A DNA stretch of 64,000 nt, taken from Fragaria x ananassa (Eukaryota > Streptophyta > Magnoliopsida > Rosales > Rosaceae). Location: contig CP139759.1 of assembly GCA_034370585.1 (NCBI GenBank), forward strand, positions 23,640,001-23,704,000, written 5' to 3'. The notes beneath the pieces are model-generated. The model was given only the letters and a program-made list of their open reading frames with translations. It ran no database searches and was not told the origin of the DNA. Made by a program: the position numbers and the translations under genes. Shown here in pieces: positions 38,367-49,074 of the stretch (position 1 is its first letter; the number at the start of each line of letters is the position of its first letter).

Positions 38367-41300
38367 TTTCCAAGCGACACATCTTCAATGTGTGGGACTC
38401 ATCCTTTTGCAATGAAGCAGCAATGCCTCTGTACAAGCCTCTACATGTTCAACACCAGTGTCTTGATTTTTAGAATATTAACACTATCTTTTTCTATCAA
38501 TTGTTACAAGTTCAATTTTACTAGTAGCAAGCCAAATACATAGACATGCTTATTTGCTTACACACTATGATGCTTGTGTGCATTACAGCCCTGCCTTGAT
38601 TCTTGAGTACTGTTTGTGAACCTGGGATTAAGCGAAAGATAAACCCCAATGCTGCTCTGGATTTCGTTTCTCAGAACAAGCTTTCATGATAAAGATGCAA
38701 AGAAGTTTGAATATATGATTTGAGGTTGGGATGTTGGGTTACATGATAGTTTGGCTGCATTAAACCAACTGTTAATATTTGTTCCATTACTCTTGCATAC
38801 TTTTCTTGTTATCATATAGTCACGACTCATGAGCTATTTGAGAATACTGGTTCATTTGTAGTTCCATTTCTGAGGATCTTCAGGACATTGAATGCTTTAC
38901 GCGAGCTGCTAAGGAAGTAGTACTGAGGCAATAAATTATAATTCAAAATCAGGATTCAGGATTTTGTAATGAATGTAAACCCCAATCTTCTTAGTTCTTA
39001 CTATCAATTTGTAGAGGGAGTCGGTGCCAACTTTTTAGAGCCCTAGCAAAAGCCCACTATCATGCATGACAGACCATGAAAATTCAAAGAACATAAAAAA
39101 CATGAGGCACAGTGAAATACCTTTCTTTTGCTTAAATTATAGCAGAAAACAGATTACAAAAAATTTTGCAAACTAATGAAGAGTTCTGTAATGGTTTACT
39201 GCCACTTACTACAGTGATCAATATGTTTTTTCATTCTTTTATCCACCATATTGATAGTATCCCAATTGTTGCCTTAAATTTGGAATTGTATATAAAATCA
39301 ATGGAATTCTTACTCTTGTTTATTTGTGCTTTAGCATGTGCATATCTATGTCTCTTGCGCTGCTGCTCGGGAGGTTCATCGGCAAATATACTGTTTCTGG
39401 GATGTGTTGCTGGTAACTGTTCTTATGTTGAGTGTGGTCTTCTTATAAACATTGTTTCTGGACCTACTGTGTAGGCTCATTTTTTTATATACCCTGTAAT
39501 ATCTAGAAGGTACAATTACAATTGTTTTCTTTTGTTGGAGACAAGTCCCGTGGATATGAACCGTAAATGTATATGAATAACTTTCAAATTACAAGACGAG
39601 GGGCCAAGACAGTTGATTCTTTACCAATAGTCTTGGAACATCTTTCTGCATCCTGTGTATTGGAAGAAATTATGTTTTGTTTGTTGGACAGAAATGCTGT
39701 GAATATGTTGCATGAATGTCTATCAGGCCATGTTCAACTGGCCTCCTTGAGAGTAAACCGGAAGATGCTGTGGATTATCTCAATATTATGCAGAGTAGCA
39801 ATAGAAATCCAGTGTCTGGTATGTTTTAGGGTTGCTTTTCTTAAGACATTATATTCATTCATTAACTACGGAATGTGCTCAGAAGCATGACCCAGGCAAG
39901 ATTGGAATGCATTGTTTTTTTACACGTTATTGTTGTTCATGCTTTCACAAAGTCATGTTGCATTTGTAGTTTCATAGGAATGGGGAGAGGTCATACTTTT
40001 CTGCTTGCTTACTAGCTTTTGATTGCACCCTCTGAGAACTAGTTGTATCTTTTCATTCCTTCTACCACTTGCAAAGTGTGTTACTTCTACATTCGATAAC
40101 TCAAACCAGATACAAAGTTAGCATCTGATTTTGACATGATAAAAACACCAGTATTGTATACTGGTAGAGTTTTTATCTTGTTATGTATTACTGAATCATT
40201 GTTGTTAAATTGGTTAAGTCATTGACATGTTTTGTTCACAACTGTACAAGCATTTTCCTTGCACCTTGCACCTTGCACCACACAAGTGAGGCTCTAGATT
40301 AGTTATACAGAAAGATCACATGAGTACTTATGCATCATAAATTCTAGATTCTCTGTAGCAGTGGGTCAACATTTACAGATAATGGAGTACTTGTAGTCTT
40401 TTAGAACATCCAAATCATTCTGTATCTATTTTGAAAATATTGCAACATCCATGAGGCATTGGTCCACTAATAAGTGGAATATATGATTTGGAAATCTTAA
40501 GCTTTTATTTTTTTCAGTTTTCTATTATCCCTTTTGGTCCGGCTTGTAAGGCAGTTTTGTGTTCTGCTGCAGAAACAAACAAGTTCCCATTCTACAGTGT
40601 AACCTCGTGAGTATGGTGGGCTATATATGTTTGAGTCGTTTTCTGGAGGTTCATGTTTTGTTGTTATAATTTATTTGAATTTTTATTATTATCATTTTCC
40701 AAGTATGTTATCATTACAGAATTTGAGGATCCAGTCCAATTTCTTTGGATTTCTACAGCTGTATGCTTGTTTCATATAGGAAACTCCTACACCAGTTAGT
40801 TTTCTTGAAACTGATGCAGAATACTAAGCTGTTTCGAGTTTATTATAGGTTCACATTGATCCAATTAGAGAGTTGTTATCGCTTGAGAACTTCTACCATA
40901 CTCCGGACCATGTGATTATTGGTTACATGTATATTATGAAGCGTTACATGCTTCCGAGCATGTTGTAAACTCTTACACTTTTGCTTGTACATTCTTGAAT
41001 TCACAATACAGAGATTGAAGTTAGTAGCAACATCAGTGTGTGATATTTGTAATTTTGTAATGCAGATCAATGAAAGAATGGCTGAGCGGTAGCCTTCTGG
41101 TCTGAGCTACATTTAGCTGCTACTGTATATGCCTTAAAAGGATTTGTCTGATGTGATACCGTTATCAGTTTGTAGATTTTTAAAGTACTAATGTCACTAG
41201 ACAAAACAATACTAATTCACTAAACATACAATTGTTCTACTTTCCTATTATGATGTGATAGTGTATCGTTAGATACTTAGATATAATAAGGTCTTGATGT

Positions 41301-42860
41301 CGGATGCTACCTCCAAAAAGTGATTGCCCCTATGATAAAACCATTAAGTGAGAAATTGTCAAATAATTGCATCCTTTTATACCTCGCTATACACTTATTA
41401 GCGGGAATCATTAAAGTTGGTTAAGTTAGAATAATATCGGTATATGTTCCGAGAACTCTAATGACACCGTTCGGATAAAAAGAAAAAACTTTGATGACAC
41501 ATTCCTATTGTCATATGCCATTGATACATGGCAAGTTGAATTCTTATCGGTATCACATGATGCGTTCTCTTTTGTTTGGCCCCATCCTTGTAAGTGGTTC
41601 GGAATCTTCTGAGTTCTGATCTTGCTGGTGTTAGCTGTGGCCCGGCGTGCAGGAGAGTGGACCCTTTGATGAAGCAAAGGAGGAAAGCCAAGTCTTGGTT
41701 TCAATCCCGTGACCGACTGCCTCCCGTGTTGGAAATCATATACAAGACAACTAACAAGATGTTCAACGAGTGCTGTCAGTCTGTCACGCAATGCGTTTCC
41801 TCTCTATTATCCCTATTATCCAAGCTAGGCTCCAATGGTGTGGTCGTCTTCTCATCCAAGCTAGGTTCCAATGGAGCTCCCAGAAAAAGTTATGAAAATG
41901 AGCTGGATATCATCTTGAACATGTTCTTAATCGATTTGATTTTCTCGAAAGTCTGCATTAGAGACTCTCGTGCGAGCGACAGACATGGCTAGCGCCGTCG
42001 AAGAGTATGTAGGTGATTGGAGTGGTTGCGAAGGTTTCCCTTATTGATGGAGAAAACCGAAGAATAAAACATCAAGAACCCTAAAGTGTCTTTCTAACTG
42101 TATAGCTGCAGTAGAACTAGTGAAACTACACATGTTAGCTCACATGATCTGATAATCATACTGTCATGTATGAAATCCACTGAGACTGATCTGATAGTAA
42201 GATGCTTCTATGCTAATGCTTCTTCAAAGTGACACCCTTGTGGTGTGAACTTTACAAAGTAATGACAATTCCTTGGACCCAGATTAGAACAGAGCAGAGC
42301 TGTTTGGAGTTCAGAACTTAGTTGTCCTCACTCTCTAACTTCCCTCAATAATTCCCATAAGAATACAGTGTGTTTTGTCATTGATTAATTACAAAATCCG
42401 TCCTCATTAGTCATTACCAAACAACACATGCTCTCACTGATAGAAACTACTATTATTCTTGATCTATTCTAGTGGAATTTTGCATGATGACTAAATTTTC
42501 AAACACCATAGAAGATCACAATCCAAAACCTAATTCGATTTTATACCAACTTGTCTATATAGTATAACATACAAGTCGAAGGAACAGATATACAAACAAT
42601 AAGATCGAGAGTCGACTAAATATTAAGACTAAATAAAACAGATAAATACGCATCAAACACATAATCTTAAAGAGGCTTGAGATCTCTTTTGATTCTATAT
42701 TACGTGAAAAATATTTGTTTTTTGGGTGGTGTTTTCTTTCATATAAGACTCATGTGACTCATGTCCCTAAAAGTCATCAAAATATCTCCATCAAGGTCCC
42801 ATTCATAGAAAAAGGACACTCTCCAAATGCCAATAACTCCAATAATTTAACCTCATCTAT
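38367..42860. other. Long gene-poor stretch with unexplained coding-like fragments
   Basis: No gene is supported, but several short plus-strand pieces look protein-like: PGIKRKINPNAALDFVSQ then stop near 38625-38690; EDLQDIECFTRAAKEVVLRQ then stop near 38875-38935; ESKPEDAVDYLNIMQSSN near 39755-39810 followed by a possible donor (tctg then gtatgt); IPFGPACKAVLCSAAETNKF near 40525-40590. They could be exons of an unrecognised gene, a decayed gene, or chance. The rest is AT-rich. Confidence 0.3.
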
Positions 42861-42865
42861 CATCA

Positions 42866-42873
42866 TATATAAA
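42866..42873 (+). promoter_or_regulatory. TATA box of the aspartic protease gene
   Basis: TATATAAA lies 72 bp upstream of the protease start codon, in a normal position for a plant core promoter with a short 5' UTR. Confidence 0.6.
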
Positions 42874-42944
42874 CCTCTTATCACCCTTCACTCAAACATA
42901 ACATTCTAAGCTTTCCTTGAGTCCCTTTTTTTTTAGTCCAAGTC

Positions 42945-44258
42945 ATGGACTCAAAGCTTGCTCATTGCTTTCTCTTCTTTGCTCTTCTAGTCTCTCTCAC
43001 CAAAGCTGTTGATCCTTGTGCTTCCAAACCATATGGCTCAGGTGACCTCTCCATTATTCCCACCTATAGCAAATGCTCCCCCATAACTTCACCGAAGACC
43101 GACTCATTCAACACAGTCCTAACCATGGCCTCCAAGGACCCGGAGCGGTTCAAGTACTTGTCAACCTTAGTGGCCCAAAAGACCACTTCGGCTCCCATTG
43201 CTTCGGGCCAACAGGTCCTCAACATACCCAACTACATAGTCCAGATCAAGTTGGGCACCCCGGGCCAGCTCATGTACATGGTCCTTGACACTAGCAACGA
43301 CATTGCTTGGGTTCCTTGTTCCGGGTGCACCGGGTGCTCCTCCATCACCTTTTCGCCCAACACGTCCACAACTTTCGGGCAGTTGGACTGCTCGGTGCCC
43401 CAATGCGCCCAGGCCCGCGGGCTCTCATGTCCGGCCGGATCTCCCGCCGGGTGCTCTTTTAACCAATCGTACGGTGGAGGCTCGTCGTTTTCCGCCTCGC
43501 TTGTGCAAGATGCCTTGGGACTAGGGAAAGATGTCATTCCGAAATACTCTTTTGGATGCATCAATGCCATCTCTGGGGCGAACATTCCGCCGCAGGGGCT
43601 ATTGGGCTTGGGCCGTGGATCCATGTCGTTGCTCTCGCAATCGGGCTCGCTCTACTCGGGTGTGTTCTCATATTGTTTACCCAGTTTCAAATCATACTAC
43701 TTTTCCGGGTCTCTCAAGCTGGGCCCTGTCGGCCAGCCCAAGTCCATCAGAACCACCCCACTTCTCAAAAACCCTCGCCGGCCATCCTTGTATTACGTCA
43801 ACCTCACCGGAATCAGCGTCGGCAAGGTCCTCGTGCCCATTGCCCCTCAATTCCTAGCCTTTGACCCGACCACCGGCGCGGGAACCATCATAGACTCCGG
43901 CACAACAATCACCCGATTCGTGCAACCCGTCTACGACGCCATCCGAGACGAGTTCAGAAAACAAGTGAACACTACGTTTTCGAGCTTGGGGGCATTCGAC
44001 ACTTGCTTCAACACAAACAACGAAGCCGTAGCGCCGGCCATTACATTCCGTTTCACGGGTTTGGTGTTGACGTTGCCATTGGAGAACAGCTTGATTCACA
44101 GTAGCTCGGGGACGCTGGCTTGCTTGGCAATGGCAGCTGCCCCCACTAATGTGAACTCGGTGCTGAATGTGATAGCCAACTTGCAGCAGCAGAACCTTAG
44201 GATTCTGTTTGATGTTGCCAACTCTCGGTTGGGCATTGCCCGTGAGCTTTGTAATTGA
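42945..44258 (+). CDS. AED3-like: Apoplastic aspartyl protease, AED3-like (nepenthesin type, family A1)
   Basis: An intronless 437-codon gene for a secreted pepsin-like protease. Residues 1-21 form a signal peptide (hydrophobic CFLFFALLVSL), followed by a pro-segment. The first catalytic motif is DTSND (Asp115) within VLDTSNDIAWVPCSGC; the second is IIDSGTTIT (Asp317). Many cysteines in the N-terminal lobe (CSGCTGCSS, CSVPQCAQARGLSC) match the nepenthesin-type insert. The protein closely resembles Arabidopsis AED3 (At1g09750), induced systemically in an EDS1-dependent way and found in the apoplast; a defence or cell-wall role here is inference. The first motif has Ser in place of the usual Gly (DTS for DTG), which is common in this clade. 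Start and length agree with the family. Confidence 0.94.
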   Translation: MDSKLAHCFLFFALLVSLTKAVDPCASKPYGSGDLSIIPTYSKCSPITSPKTDSFNTVLTMASKDPERFKYLSTLVAQKTTSAPIASGQQVLNIPNYIVQIKLGTPGQLMYMVLDTSNDIAWVPCSGCTGCSSITFSPNTSTTFGQLDCSVPQCAQARGLSCPAGSPAGCSFNQSYGGGSSFSASLVQDALGLGKDVIPKYSFGCINAISGANIPPQGLLGLGRGSMSLLSQSGSLYSGVFSYCLPSFKSYYFSGSLKLGPVGQPKSIRTTPLLKNPRRPSLYYVNLTGISVGKVLVPIAPQFLAFDPTTGAGTIIDSGTTITRFVQPVYDAIRDEFRKQVNTTFSSLGAFDTCFNTNNEAVAPAITFRFTGLVLTLPLENSLIHSSSGTLACLAMAAAPTNVNSVLNVIANLQQQNLRILFDVANSRLGIARELCN

Positions 44259-44630
44259 AGTACGTATGGGAAAATTGTAGCAAGTCTTTTCGGTTGTTTG
44301 TCACTTTTGGTGTTTGAATTGTCACAATGCAAATTAAGATTGGTGATCAGTGGTGACAAATAAAAGGGCAGGAGGATAAAGCCCTGCTCGTGATCATGTG
44401 TACAATTTGGAGTTCAAAACTGTTAATTACTACATGGTAATTATGTGGGGATGAGTGATTGGAGATTTTGGTTTTTGATTACGTCTCTTTAGAGTATTTT
44501 TGTTAATGCAAATTACGTTTAGCAATACAAATTACAGGTCACCACTCATAACATCTAGTCAATGAGGAGATTATATGGGCATCTGCAACTCCATCTGTAT
44601 AAAACTTAATTGGGAAATAATTGTATTCTT

Positions 44631-44635
<5 letters not shown>
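44259..44635. other. 3' flank of the aspartic protease gene
   Basis: Probable 3' UTR and short intergenic sequence up to a (TA)n tract. No gene was seen. Confidence 0.5.

Positions 44636-44672
<37 letters not shown>
44636..44672. repeat. (TA)n tract opening the fold-back cluster
   Basis: About 18 TA dinucleotides, directly followed by a fold-back element. Confidence 0.95.
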
Positions 44673-44677
<5 letters not shown>

Positions 44678-45063
44678 TTTTCTCAGGTGCGGACGTCCGC
44701 ACCAAAGTTTTGGTGCGGATTTCCATTTTTGCACCACTGTCCAATCGAATTTTCTCAAACTTCCTTTTAACATATCTAGATCATCTCTGCAAAATTTCAG
44801 CTAATTTGATGATCGTTAAGGCCCTCAAAATCGAAAAACAAATTTGACGGACTGAATTCTGTCCGGTTCAGGTATATAACAGAAAAATACAAGTTTGAGG
44901 GCCTTAACGATCACCAAATTGGCTAAAATTTTGCAGAGATGATCTACACAAGATTATCTAGATATGTCTAGAAGGAAGTTTGAGGAAATTCGATCGGGAA
45001 GTGGTGCAAAAATGGAAATCCGCACCAAAAACTTTGGTGCGGACGTCCGCAGCCAAGAAAGGC
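44673..45063. mobile_element. (TA)n-bounded fold-back element, type A
   Basis: A hairpin of about 390 bp. The left arm has gtgcggacgtccgcacc then ggtgcggatttccatttttg; the right arm has the inverse, ending ggtgcggacgtccgcagcc. The inner arms share gatgatcgttaaggccctca and its complement, around a loop with gacggactgaattctgtcc. (TA)n lies on both sides. There is no coding capacity. Confidence 0.78.
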
Positions 45064-45074
45064 TATATATATAT

Positions 45075-45254
45075 TTGGGGATGAGTAATTCGGTACCCAA
45101 ATGATCTTCAAATTTGATAAAACTTTACAGGAATGATCTACACACTGTGTTTTAGACATTGTACGGTTGAGATGTGGAAATACGACCTGAAAGTGAGCGA
45201 AATAAGGAGTCCCGTACTTTAATTTCAAAGCGGGATCCCACTCTGGAAGGGGAC
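45075..45254. mobile_element. Half of a type C fold-back element
   Basis: Only one arm is present: ttgagatgtggaaatacgac, then gtgagcgaaataaggag and cactttaatttcaaagcg, matching the right arm of the full type C element at 54063-54440. The opposite arm is missing. (TA)n runs flank both sides (about 45064-45074 and 45255-45264). Confidence 0.65.
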
Positions 45255-45264
45255 TATATATATA

Positions 45265-45604
45265 CAGTCTGTCTCTGCTACGGACGTCCGCACCGTTTTA
45301 TGGTGCGGATTTTCGTCCGTTCGCCACCTTACGGCGCCGCGCGAGGGTGCGCCTCCACCCCAGCCGACTCCAGCAGCTTCCCCAACCACTTTCCATCCCC
45401 GGTGAGTCCGCCGAATTCCAGTTTTCCTGCTAGATCACCCTAAACTTCAAACTTGGGTGATCTGGCCGAAAAACTGGAATTCGGCGGATTCACCGGGGAT
45501 GGAAAGTGGTCGGGGAAGCTGCTGGAGTCGGCTAGGGTGGAGGCGCGCCCTCGCCGGCGCCGTACAGTGGCGAACGAATGAAAATCCGCACTTGAGAAAA
45601 ATTC
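45265..45604. mobile_element. (TA)n-bounded fold-back element, type B
   Basis: The left arm begins with tacggacgtccgcacc and tggtgcggattttcgtccg, then gcgcctccaccccagccgac; the right arm is the inverse. The centre is aactggaattcggcgga-type sequence. The right terminal palindrome is degraded (ccgcacttgagaaaaattc). (TA)n borders it on both sides. Confidence 0.75.
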
Positions 45605-45619
45605 TATATATATATATAC

Positions 45620-46011
45620 AGAGAGGATGTGAAGCGGATGTCCGCATTCCGGCTTAAAGTACGGACGTCGTCCGTTCTCCGCCGTCTCACGCCAGTGACG
45701 GCTTCTCTCCTTCCCGGACGACAGCACAGGCTTCCAGGACAGCTTCTCTCCTTCCAGGACTAGCCGGCGACAAGTTTTCCGGCCAACCTTGATCAATCAT
45801 GGTGTTTTCCGTCCAGAGCTTTAATCCGGCCGGAAAACTTGTCGCTGGCCAGTCCTGGAAGGAGAGAAACCGTCCTAGAAGCCTGTGCTGTCGTCCGGGA
45901 AGGAGAGAAGCCGTCGCCGGCGTGAGACGGCGGAGAACAGACTACGTCCGCACTTTAAGCTAGAGTGCGGACATCCGCTTCACAATCAAATAAAGCTGAC
46001 AAATATAAAGC

Positions 46012-46012
<1 letters not shown>
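45620..46012. mobile_element. (TA)n-bounded fold-back element, type B termini with a different core
   Basis: The ends are of the gcggatgtccgc / gcggacatccgc kind seen in its neighbours, but the core differs (ggcttctctccttcccgg; ccggaaaacttgtcgctggc) and forms its own long inverted repeat. Tracts of (TA)n precede it (about 45605-45619) and follow it (46013-46040). Confidence 0.72.
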
Positions 46013-46043
<31 letters not shown>

Positions 46044-46159
46044 AGGATTATGAAGTTGTCCATCAAAGAGAAACGAAAAGGAAAGGACATCCATTTTCCT
46101 TCTATAATCTTCGTCGCCTTCATTTTTCATCTTCCACTCTGAGTTATATATATATATAT

Positions 46160-47837
46160 GGGTTAAATACTTGTGACACCCTGTAGTTTACACCTAAAAT
46201 CAGTTTTGTCCCTCACTTTTTTTTTTAAACTGGTATACCCCTATATTTTAAATTCTCGACTGATTTGCCCTTGTCGTCAAGTGAACCCGTTATGTAACTG
46301 ACGTGGCTAACATGTTGACACATGTATGAGACCAAGGTATTGAGATGACAATTTTGCCCACAACAATTCCTCCTATGCTGTTATATATAGTTAAGGTCAT
46401 ATATATTCTCTGTATCTTCTGCTGCACCAGCTATATATTCTCTGTATCTTCTCCTCCATTTTCTTGATCTGATTCTCGGACCTTCTTCTCCCTCATCTCC
46501 CCACTATCTCCCACTTCTTCTCCCTCATCTCCCCACTTCCCCACCGCCCAAACAAAATGGAGGAGAAGAAGACCCCCATCTCTTCTTTTTCACTCTCCTC
46601 CTCTCCCTCTCCTCTGCCGCCCTTGACCACCACACCCTCCTCCTCTCCCCCCTCCCATCCACCCCCTCTCTCTCCCTCCTGAATTAATATACAAAAGCAC
46701 CACCTGATAGTGTTCACCACCACCAAACCCCACCGGAGACGACGAAGCCCCAAAATGCAAGTGCAACAAAACCCTAGCATTCCGGTCAGCGAAGTCTACT
46801 GGTCTCTCCTCCACAAAGCCGACAAGAAATTCTCCAAAATCCGAGAGCTCCCTTACTACCACCGCAACCGCCACAAGGTCTTCAAAGTCTACACGCAGCT
46901 CTGGAAGTTCCAGCAGGAGAATCGCCAGAAGCTCGTCGACGCCGGTCTCCGGCGATCGGAGATCGGCGAGATCGCGTCGCGGATCGCGCAACTCTACTTA
47001 GGGCAGTACATGAGGACCAGCGAGGCCAGCTATCTCTCGGAAGCTTACATTTTCTACGAGGCGATTCTGAGCAGAGTGTACTTCAAGGAGGGAATGTTTC
47101 AGGACCTGAGCTTGGCTAACAAGCAGCTCCGGTTCATTTCGAGGTTTCTTGTGGTGTGCTTGCTCTTGAATCGCCGTGAGATGGTGCAGCAGCTCCTTCA
47201 TCAGCTCAAAGGCTTGGTTGATGATTGCAAGAGGACCTTCCAGGTGAATTCTCTTGAATCGTTTTCACTTTCCAGGGAGCTTAGAGGGTGGAGATGAGGA
47301 GGATGCATGGAGGCGAGTTGGGGTGGTGGAGAATGTTGGGGTGGGGGAGGGTGCAGGGGAAGGGGATGGGGAAGCGGCGGGAGGCATTATTAAGGAGGAG
47401 GAAGAGGAAGCATGGCGGTGGTGATGGTGGTGGTTGTGGTGGGAGGGTTTGATGGAGAGTAATGGGGAGCAGTGGAGTCTGTTGGGGGTCTTGTGTGTGG
47501 GAGGGGTTGACCTTATTTTTTGGCTGACCCGAGAAAATCCTCCTCCTTCTCCTCCCTCCCTTGCTCCTCCCCTCTCTGCCGCCACCTCGACTCACCCGGC
47601 TGCAGCTCACTATAGTCAGGGGTATATTGGACATTTTATGTTGATGTTGCAGGTTTTTAGCTGAGTTGGAATCGCAAGACCGGTCATCTCAGCAACTTAA
47701 CAGTCTTCTTTAACGGTCAATCGACGACAAGGGCAAATCAGTCGAGAATTCAAAATATAGGGGTATACCAGTTTAAAAAAAAAAGTGAGGGACAAAACTG
47801 ATTTTAGGTATAAACTACAGGGTGTCACAAGCATTTA

Positions 47838-47841
<4 letters not shown>
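46160..47841 (+). mobile_element. Gene-capturing TIR element (Pack-MULE-like) carrying a SCAI fragment
   Basis: A 1682-bp element with terminal inverted repeats of about 118 bp that differ at about three sites: the left end starts GGGTTAAATACTTGTGACAC, and the reverse complement of the right end starts GGGTTAAATGCTTGTGACAC. It is inserted in a (TA)n tract, so any target duplication is indistinguishable from the repeat. Between the TIRs is non-transposon sequence including part of a SCAI gene. It has no transposase, so it would need one in trans. Mutator-like affiliation is inferred from long TIRs plus gene capture; another TIR superfamily remains possible. Confidence 0.8.
46755..47297 (+). 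pseudogene. Captured 5' fragment of a SCAI-like gene
   Basis: Starting at MQVQQNPSIPVSEVYWSLLH, the frame encodes the conserved N-terminus of plant SCAI-family proteins (KADKKFSKIRELPYY, KVFKVYTQLWKFQQENRQKL, EIGEIASRIAQLYLGQYMRT, LSEAYIFYEAILSR, KQLRFISRFLVVC). The homology stops at KRTFQ (about 47240), exactly at cag followed by gtgaatt, a likely original exon end with its donor. The frame then runs into unrelated sequence and stops at 47297. Full SCAI proteins are about 600 residues (family knowledge), so this is a captured first exon. The reading frame is intact, and an in-frame upstream ATG exists at 46710. Whether it is transcribed is unknown. Confidence 0.82.

Positions 47842-47873
<32 letters not shown>
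47842..47873. repeat. (TA)n tract
   Basis: Separates the SCAI-carrying element from the next fold-back element. Confidence 0.95.
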
Positions 47874-47875
<2 letters not shown>

Positions 47876-48277
47876 ATTTTTATCAGCTGCGGACGTCCGC
47901 ACCAATTTTTTGGTGTGGATTTCCATTTTTGCACCACTTTCCGATCGAATTTCCTTAAACTTCCTTCTAGACATATCTAGATCATCTTGTGTAGATCATC
48001 TCTGCAAAATTTTAGCCAATTTGGTGATCGTTAAAGCCTTCAAAATCGAAAAACAAATCTGACGGACTGAATTCTGTCCAGTTTATCATCTCCATTTGTT
48101 TTTCGATTTTGAGGGCCTTAACGATCACCAAATTGGCTGAAATTTTTCAGAGATGATCTACACAAGATGATCTAGATATGTCTAGAAGGAAGTTTGAGGA
48201 TATTCGATCGGAAAGTGGTGCAAAAATGGAAATCCGCACCGAAACCTTCGGTGCGGAAGTCCGCAGCCGAGAAGGCC
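47874..48277. mobile_element. (TA)n-bounded fold-back element, type A
   Basis: The left arm has cagctgcggacgtccgcacc; the right arm has ggtgcggaagtccgcagcc. The inner arms gatcgttaaagccttcaaaa and gggccttaacgatcaccaaa pair around the gacggactgaattctgtcc loop. Strongly similar to the copy at 44673-45063. Confidence 0.78.
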
Positions 48278-48291
48278 TATATATATATATA

Positions 48292-48766
48292 TTACTCTTT
48301 CACGTACTTTTGCGATTCAATTATCTAAGCCAAACATGATATATATAAACACAAATCGAGCTGTAAGTAGAAATTAACTTGTAATTAATCGGCAAGAAAA
48401 AATAATACTGTATATAAAACCTCCATATACAAGACAATAGAATGTTATTCATGTTATTAAAGAATTTGAATGCCTCACATGTATGAGCTCGAGAAAATGT
48501 TTTCTCGATCACTAGCCTATACATCATGATCACCCCAAAGTATACACATCTATTTAGAATTTCAGATATATCTGAACACGACCCAATCGATACAACATGT
48601 ACATCCAATCATCAATAAAAGTTAATTAGCAGTAACTCTCTATTCTTTTTAGTTTCTTTTTTTCAATTTTTTTTCAAGCATAACACCCCTCCAATTAATT
48701 TCCATTCATTATATCTTCCATCTTCATCTTCATCTTCATGAACATAACCACATATGTATATCTATA

Positions 48767-48802
<36 letters not shown>

Positions 48803-49074
48803 ATCTTCGAGTTCCATGCCCCCAGTCATATATACATATAACTTACAAATACAACTTCAGTACACACAAGAAACTCGAATGAAAGAAGAAAAAAGGAACA
48901 AAATTTAAATAGAATAAAAATGAAAGAATTTTTGTTTTTGTTTTGCTTGCTATATCGATCGTTTTAATTACCTCTCTCTCTCTCTCTCTGAAATTTTGGA
49001 ACATTCTTTTGCTCTTCGTCTTTGTTCACAAACTTAATAATATCATTTCTCTGTCGATTCTATTTTTCTCTTTA
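48292..49074. other. Intergenic, downstream of the DUF7870 gene
   Basis: AT-rich; contains a (TA)n tract at about 48768-48800 not visibly attached to a fold-back element and a short (TC)n run near 48973. It probably includes the 3' UTR of the minus-strand gene to its right. No gene was seen. Confidence 0.5.

Noticed and set aside
37917..38415. Overlapping 140- and 159-codon frames on opposite strands
   Set aside because: Both lie over a palindromic hairpin element; their mirror symmetry comes from the inverted repeat, not from coding.
41594..41992. A 132-codon plus-strand frame
   Set aside because: No recognisable family; contains a short internal duplication (ccaagctagg) and overlaps antisense frames.
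43167..44099. Long antisense and alternate-frame open frames in the protease gene
   Set aside because: Shadows of a GC-rich intronless coding region; no family resemblance.
46493..46991. Minus-strand frames over the SCAI fragment and its leader
   Set aside because: Gly/Arg/Glu-rich products of CT-rich leader sequence and the antisense of the SCAI exon.
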